From NCBI GenBank assembly GCA_031259485.1, contig JAIRLH010000123.1, positions 1-7,687 of the forward strand: a stretch of 7,687 bases of DNA, read 5' to 3'. The notes beneath the pieces are model-generated. The model did no database searches. It was not told where the DNA came from and worked only from the letters and a program-made list of their open reading frames with translations. The position numbers and the translations under genes are program-made. This document shows, piece by piece, positions 6,365-7,687 of this stretch. Source of the stretch: Elusimicrobiota bacterium (GTDB taxonomy: Bacteria; Elusimicrobiota; Elusimicrobia; Elusimicrobiales; Elusimicrobiaceae). Positions within the stretch are counted from its first letter, which is position 1. Each line of letters opens with the position of its first letter.

Positions 6365-6796
6365 ATGAAAGCAACAACCTTAAATCAGTACAGCGTCTTC
6401 CTGACTAACGAGGCCGGCACGCTCCATAAATTCGCCGAAATGTTGTACAGGGAAGGGTTGGATATTGTGGGCTTTTCGTCCGAGGTCAGGTACGAGGCCA
6501 TGGTGGTCAAATTTATAATCGAGCCGCTCGCGCCGGATTTTGATATGTCCTCCGTCAGCCGCCTTATAACGAAAGCCGGCTATACCAGCGTCAAAACCGA
6601 AGTTATCTGCATTGAAGAAGAAGGCCGCGACGGTTTTATCATGACCGTCGGCGAAATTCTGGGCAAAGCGGGTATAAACATAACTTCCGTTTACGGCAGC
6701 TGCGTGGGCAATAAACACGGGCGCGTATATCTTGTTGTTGATCATATAAACCGCGCGTTGCAACTGATCAATAACGCGCCGCGCCGCGCGGCTTAA
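6365..6796 (+). CDS. Tandem ACT-domain protein (COG4747-like)
   Basis: This 143-aa protein consists of two ACT domains and little else. ACT1 is at about 8-73 (YSVFLTNEAGTLHKFAEML, then GLDIVGFSSE) and ACT2 at about 79-137 (GFIMTVGEILGKAGINITSVYG, then GRVYLVVDHINRALQLI). Each has the beta-alpha-beta pattern with a Gly at the ligand-binding turn; in ACT1 this is NEAGTL, while ACT2 has the more divergent EGRDGF. Stand-alone tandem ACT proteins of this size are thought to bind amino acids and regulate amino acid metabolism; there is no catalytic domain. The ligand and partner enzyme cannot be told from the sequence. No biosynthetic gene is adjacent, so context gives no pathway. It is preceded by a candidate promoter and a good ribosome binding site, and followed after 20 nt by a small membrane protein gene. 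Confidence 0.82.
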   Translation: MKATTLNQYSVFLTNEAGTLHKFAEMLYREGLDIVGFSSEVRYEAMVVKFIIEPLAPDFDMSSVSRLITKAGYTSVKTEVICIEEEGRDGFIMTVGEILGKAGINITSVYGSCVGNKHGRVYLVVDHINRALQLINNAPRRAA

Positions 6797-6801
6797 AAAT
6801 A

Positions 6802-6810
6802 TGGTATTAT
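6802..6810 (+). promoter_or_regulatory. Candidate extended -10 element just upstream of the coiled-coil gene
   Basis: TGGTATTAT matches TGnTATAAT with one mismatch. Its position would place transcription start at about 6816-6818, on or next to ATG 6817, implying a leaderless mRNA. No ribosome binding site precedes that ATG, which fits. No -35 match is seen. It could also be chance in the short AT-rich gap. Confidence 0.25.
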
Positions 6811-6816
6811 AACGGT

Positions 6817-7239
6817 ATGTCCAGCACTTTTATCATAAGTTCGTCCGGTTTTGCGGCGTGTCTGGTTTTGCTGTTTTATTTTATAGCAAAATACCGCCGC
6901 GCAGGCGCGAAAGAAAGCCCCGACGGCGGGCTTGATATAACGGAAGATATCGCGGCCGGCGCTGCACAGGTGGCGCAGGACGCGGTTAAAATCTTCGGCA
7001 AAAATCCCTCCTCCGCGGCGAAAGAAATAGCCGATATCAAAGATAAATTGCGCGATTTGCATTACAGGCTGGAAGAAATAAAACTGCTTGAAGAAAAACG
7101 CAATGCCTCCTCCGCAAACGCCATTGCCAAGGTGGAGCAGCGCGTAGCCACTTTTGAAAACGAATACGTCAACAAACTGCAGCCCACTTTGTACAGCCTC
7201 ATCAGCGAGCTGGAAAATATTCAGAATAAAGCGAAGTAA
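6817..7239 (+). CDS. Small membrane-anchored coiled-coil protein of unknown function
   Basis: I do not recognise a family for this 140-aa protein. Residues about 8-25 form one hydrophobic helix (GFAACLVLLFYFIAKY) followed by KYRR, which predicts N-out topology with the rest in the cytoplasm. A linker at 30-62 contains an Ala-rich helix (ITEDIAAGAAQVAQDAVKIF). Residues about 66-138 are a long charged heptad-like helix (IADIKDKLRDLHYRLEEIKLL, then KVEQRVATFENEYV), likely a coiled coil. The layout resembles small envelope or division-associated scaffold proteins, but nothing specific supports such a role. The start is not backed by a Shine-Dalgarno site; it is chosen because it lies directly before the membrane segment and no other in-frame start fits. 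Codon use matches its neighbours, so it looks like a genuine native gene. It is 20 nt after the ACT gene. Confidence 0.7.
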   Translation: MSSTFIISSSGFAACLVLLFYFIAKYRRAGAKESPDGGLDITEDIAAGAAQVAQDAVKIFGKNPSSAAKEIADIKDKLRDLHYRLEEIKLLEEKRNASSANAIAKVEQRVATFENEYVNKLQPTLYSLISELENIQNKAK

Positions 7240-7323
7240 TTTAGGGTTTAATTACGGAAGGTTTTTGCCGTGTTTTGCCCTCTTGGCCTTAGCTGTCACG
7301 TATATAGTAAAGCTTTTAAACTT

Positions 7324-7350
7324 ATAGCCCAGTGTCTCAAGTTGGGCTAT
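7324..7350. repeat. Hairpin, possible weak terminator
   Basis: A perfect 8-bp stem ATAGCCCA (7324-7331) / TGGGCTAT (7343-7350) has an 11-nt loop whose ends could add two G-U pairs. On the plus strand it is followed by CTATTCTATTG, a poor T tract. It lies 84 nt beyond the coiled-coil gene, so it may close the plus-strand transcripts, but the weak T run leaves this open. Confidence 0.4.
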
Positions 7351-7387
7351 CTATTCTATTGTCTCCCAACCACTCTAGTCTTTCTGC

Positions 7388-7431
7388 AAACAAAAAGCAA
7401 GTTTACAATATTTGCATTTGTAAACTTGCTT
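7388..7431 (-). terminator. Rho-independent terminator-like hairpin (best on the minus strand)
   Basis: A perfect 14-bp stem AAGCAAGTTTACAA (7395-7408) / TTGTAAACTTGCTT (7418-7431) has a 9-nt loop. Read on the minus strand, the stem ends in TT and continues TTTGTTT, giving a near-continuous T tract; the plus strand has a poorer one (TGTTTCTATA). The stem has only 4 G/C pairs, low for a terminator, but it is long and perfect. It begins 24 nt after the stop of the minus-strand frame at 7455-7553, which fits the end of a convergent transcript. Confidence 0.5.
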
Positions 7432-7454
7432 GTTTCTATAAAAATCTTTCTTTT

Positions 7455-7553
7455 TTAGCTCAACTCCGCCACATCTTTTGCAATATTTTTATAGTCATCC
7501 CCTAAAATATTATTTATCCATTTTTCAGACGCCATTAGACTTTTAAATGACAT
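7455..7553 (-). CDS. Short minus-strand frame, hypothetical protein or 3' remnant
   Basis: This frame encodes 32 residues, from ATG (7553-7551) to TAA (7457-7455). The peptide begins MSFKSLMASEKWINNI and ends KDVAELS. It has an ordinary amphipathic, protein-like composition and stops just before a terminator-like hairpin. I recognise no family. There is no ribosome binding site before the ATG, and the frame stays open seven codons further upstream, to a TGA at about 7577-7575. It could be a tiny gene, but it reads better as the C-terminal end of the protein whose other frame runs in from the window edge, joined by a frameshift. Codon use is AT-rich, unlike the other genes here. Confidence 0.35.
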   Translation of the reverse strand: MSFKSLMASEKWINNILGDDYKNIAKDVAELS

Positions 7554-7561
7554 GTTATAAA

Positions 7562-7687
7562 TTACTGTAAAACATCAAAGAGATATGAGACAATTAGGAT
7601 AATTGAGCCGCGCAGATTTTTAAGAAAATTATTTTGACGGTATTTATTCGCAATGTTTTTAAATACCCTATACAACCCTTTTAAAAG
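7562..7687 (-). CDS. C-terminal end of a minus-strand gene entering from the right edge (partial)
   Basis: The frame is open from the window end for 41 codons to TAA (7564-7562). The peptide is basic and then hydrophobic: LLKGLYRVFKNIANKYRQ, later GSIILIVSYLFDVLQ. This is protein-like in AT-rich DNA that gives frequent chance stops, although 41 codons alone is weak evidence. I recognise no family; a basic amphipathic stretch plus a short hydrophobic one could be a membrane-associated tail. The stop is 8 nt before the ATG of the next minus-strand frame. Either the two are adjacent genes or one gene with a frameshift near 7565-7577. Confidence 0.35.
   Translation of the reverse strand, partial: LLKGLYRVFKNIANKYRQNNFLKNLRGSIILIVSYLFDVLQ

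Larger units (their letters stand above)
7240..7687. other. AT-rich region without a plus-strand gene
   Basis: This 448-nt stretch differs sharply in composition from the rest; 7501-7560 is about 25% GC by hand count. It holds two hairpins (7324-7350 and 7395-7431) and minus-strand protein-like frames at its right end. The 62-codon plus-strand frame at 7270-7458 starts with GTG, lacks a ribosome binding site and runs through both hairpins, so it is not called a gene. Confidence 0.7.

Noticed and set aside
7270..7458. 62-codon plus-strand frame
   Set aside because: It has a GTG start, no ribosome binding site and low-complexity hydrophobic content, and it runs through two hairpins in an AT-rich intergenic region.

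Overview
The window looks like chromosomal DNA of an uncultured or little-studied Gram-negative-type bacterium. The coding DNA is GC-balanced to GC-rich and heavy in GCC/GCG alanine codons, and the genes are tightly packed or overlapping. No phylogenetic marker gene is present. Gene style (Ala-rich TPR protein, RsmD in a mixed operon, TM0106-like nuclease) made me think of Elusimicrobiota, but this is an impression and not a demonstrated assignment. No rRNA, tRNA, CRISPR array or intact insertion sequence was seen.

Positions 1-4563 hold one run of five plus-strand genes that is probably a single transcription unit. It contains the 3' part of a NarL-type sensor histidine kinase (open at the window edge), its LuxR/NarL-type response regulator, rsmD (16S rRNA guanine-N2 methyltransferase), a small PD-(D/E)XK nuclease with a four-cysteine Fe-S pattern, and a membrane-anchored TPR protein. 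Junctions are a 16-nt gap, a 1-nt TAATG overlap, a 29-nt overlap and a 4-nt GTGA overlap, so translational coupling is likely.

Positions 4564-4709 are an intergenic stretch with a degenerate palindromic repeat. At 4710-6221 is a 503-aa protein of the TM0106-like group. Its C-terminal DEDD-type RNase H-like exonuclease domain looks intact, while its N-terminal RecB-like domain appears to have lost catalytic residues and all Fe-S cysteines. Positions 6222-6364 hold nested inverted repeats and a plausible extended -10 promoter. They are followed by a tandem-ACT-domain regulator-like protein (6365-6796) and a small membrane-anchored coiled-coil protein of unknown function (6817-7239).

Positions 7240-7687 are a sharp change: AT-rich DNA (about 25% GC in the 60 bases from 7501, by hand count) with no plus-strand gene. 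On the minus strand two short protein-like frames run in from the right edge, separated by what could be one frameshift. They end just before a 14-bp perfect hairpin with a minus-strand T tract, which suggests the tail end of a convergent gene, possibly a decayed or foreign one.

Functionally, the first operon mixes signal transduction, ribosome maturation, DNA/RNA processing and a TPR scaffold. No single pathway unites these genes from the sequence alone. The most interesting points are the asymmetric domain decay in the 503-aa nuclease, a DPPY-to-GPPY change in RsmD, and the frame-broken minus-strand tail.
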